NCBI GenBank assembly: GCA_949294665.1
Contig: CASFID010000014.1
Span: forward strand, 62,001-126,000
Direction: 5' to 3'
Length of the DNA: 64,000 bases
From: an uncultured Eubacteriales bacterium
GTDB lineage: Bacteria > Bacillota > Clostridia > Lachnospirales > Lachnospiraceae
Below, in pieces: positions 63,385 through 64,000 of the stretch (positions are counted from its first letter, which is position 1; every line of letters starts with the position of its first letter). The notes under the pieces were generated by a model. The model was not told where the DNA came from. It saw only the letters and a program-made list of their open reading frames with translations, and did not search any database. The translations under genes and the position numbers were made by a program.

Positions 63385-64000
63385 TCATGCATGTACGATG
63401 ACCGGCGTACCCGCGCTGATCATATCGAACAGCTCCGACGCCTTGTCGTACGGCATATTCACACATCCGTGGGAGCCGTTTGATTTATAGCGGGAACCCC
63501 CGAACGAGGACTGCCATGTGGCGTCGTGAAACCCGTGTCCCTGCCATGTGAACGGCATCCAGAAATCAACCGGCGTCTCATAGCTCGGCTTTCCTGTATC
63601 GGGATCGATCTCCCCTTTGAGCGTAGAATCCCTCTCCGTATAAAGGATAGAATATACTCCTGTGGGCGTATCCCTCTCCCCATTTGGCAGCCCTGTCACG
63701 ACATCGGACTCCAGGGCGACGGAACCATCCACGATATACCACATGTGCTGCTCGGAAATATCCACTTCAATGTATGTGGTCCCCCAGTCCTGCGCCGAAT
63801 GGGAAGCGGCCTTCTGATTGTAGGCCGGATCCCGCTCTACTACTTCAACGTTTTTGATGCTGTCGATGAGATTCTTCGTCTCCGTGTCCTCATCGACAGA
63901 CCAGCCGTAAGTTCCGCCGGACACTTCCGTCGTATCTCCGGTCGGAGAAGTGATGGATCTGGTCGTACCCACTGTGTCATATGTGGCTCCAAATTCGCGC
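63385..64000 (-). CDS. L,D-transpeptidase (YkuD), C-terminal part
   Basis: The frame is open through the right edge, so the start lies outside the window. The visible 204 residues include the YkuD domain with the catalytic SHGCVNMP near the end and HDATWQSSFGG, and an upstream linker with the TYGWSVDEDTETKNLI pattern of the peptidoglycan-binding (PG_binding_4) domain. The enzyme would form 3-3 cross-links or anchor proteins in peptidoglycan. The missing N-terminus should hold a membrane anchor and the rest of the binding domain. Confidence 0.9.
   Translation of the reverse strand, partial: REFGATYDTVGTTRSITSPTGDTTEVSGGTYGWSVDEDTETKNLIDSIKNVEVVERDPAYNQKAASHSAQDWGTTYIEVDISEQHMWYIVDGSVALESDVVTGLPNGERDTPTGVYSILYTERDSTLKGEIDPDTGKPSYETPVDFWMPFTWQGHGFHDATWQSSFGGSRYKSNGSHGCVNMPYDKASELFDMISAGTPVIVHA

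Noticed and set aside
1..64000. CRISPR arrays, tRNA or 16S/23S rRNA genes, insertion sequences, prophage genes
   Set aside because: I looked for regular repeats, TTCGA-type tRNA arms, transposase motifs and phage structural genes and found none.

Overview
This window looks like a chromosomal segment of a spore-forming, anaerobic Firmicute, most likely a member of the Lachnospiraceae (Clostridium cluster XIVa). The grounds are spoIVA with a sigma-E-like promoter, a type A RNase P RNA (Bacilli carry type B), Pta-AckA acetate fermentation, a GHKL/LytTR signalling locus with a clostridial-type lipoprotein, a long clostridial form of PRPP synthetase, and roughly balanced base composition with strong AGGAGG-type ribosome binding sites. 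I cannot name a species. No phage, insertion sequence, CRISPR array, tRNA or 16S/23S rRNA was seen. Almost all genes lie on the minus strand. The plus-strand exceptions are rqcH, a nitroreductase, pyrB, pyrI, prs and tmcAL.

Layout from left to right. 1-1.2 kb: the start of a small gene cut by the window edge, preceded by an SPFH membrane protein with a palindromic operator at its promoter. 1.5-9.1 kb: an accessory signalling and transport operon, read right to left as a diguanylate cyclase with a large membrane sensor, a LytTR response regulator, a GHKL histidine kinase, a large lipoprotein, two permeases and an ABC ATPase. 9.2-11 kb: a GGGtGRT protein and a NifU-like scaffold, a conserved pair of unknown role. 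11.2-15 kb: pgsA, rimO, rpoZ, gmk and yicC. 15.1-16.3 kb: cyclopropane fatty acid synthase, divergent from rqcH (ribosome rescue). 18.3-20.8 kb: a DUF815 ATPase and pheA. 20.9-22.9 kb: nitroreductase, pyrB, pyrI. 23-24.4 kb: DAHP synthase and the RNase P RNA gene.

24.5-28 kb: an MBL-fold hydrolase coupled to a MogA-like protein, then an MTA/SAH deaminase and purine nucleoside phosphorylase (nucleoside salvage). 28.1-30.8 kb: a 901-residue SF2 helicase carrying two predicted transmembrane segments, the least explained gene here. 30.9-36.8 kb: spoIVA, gpsA, plsY, der and a DUF512 protein. 37-38.2 kb: prs. 38.2-47.5 kb: a housekeeping cluster read right to left as yceD, rpmF, plsX, acpP, rnc, smc, ftsY, ilvA, DUF1653. 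47.6-49.8 kb: pta-ackA. 50-54.7 kb: mgtE divergent from tmcAL, then icd with its GntR-family regulator. 54.9-61.6 kb: a leuB-ilvD-ilvB-serC-serA operon with overlapping genes. 61.8-64 kb: yajC, tgt and the C-terminal part of an L,D-transpeptidase that runs off the window.

Most of the window is core metabolism, translation, lipid synthesis and chromosome biology, with three less conventional loci: the SPFH pair, the GGDEF/LytTR/ABC operon and the membrane-anchored helicase. Many promoters match the vegetative TTGACA-17-TATAAT consensus very well, and several carry perfect palindromes over the -10 or -35 that suggest unidentified repressors.
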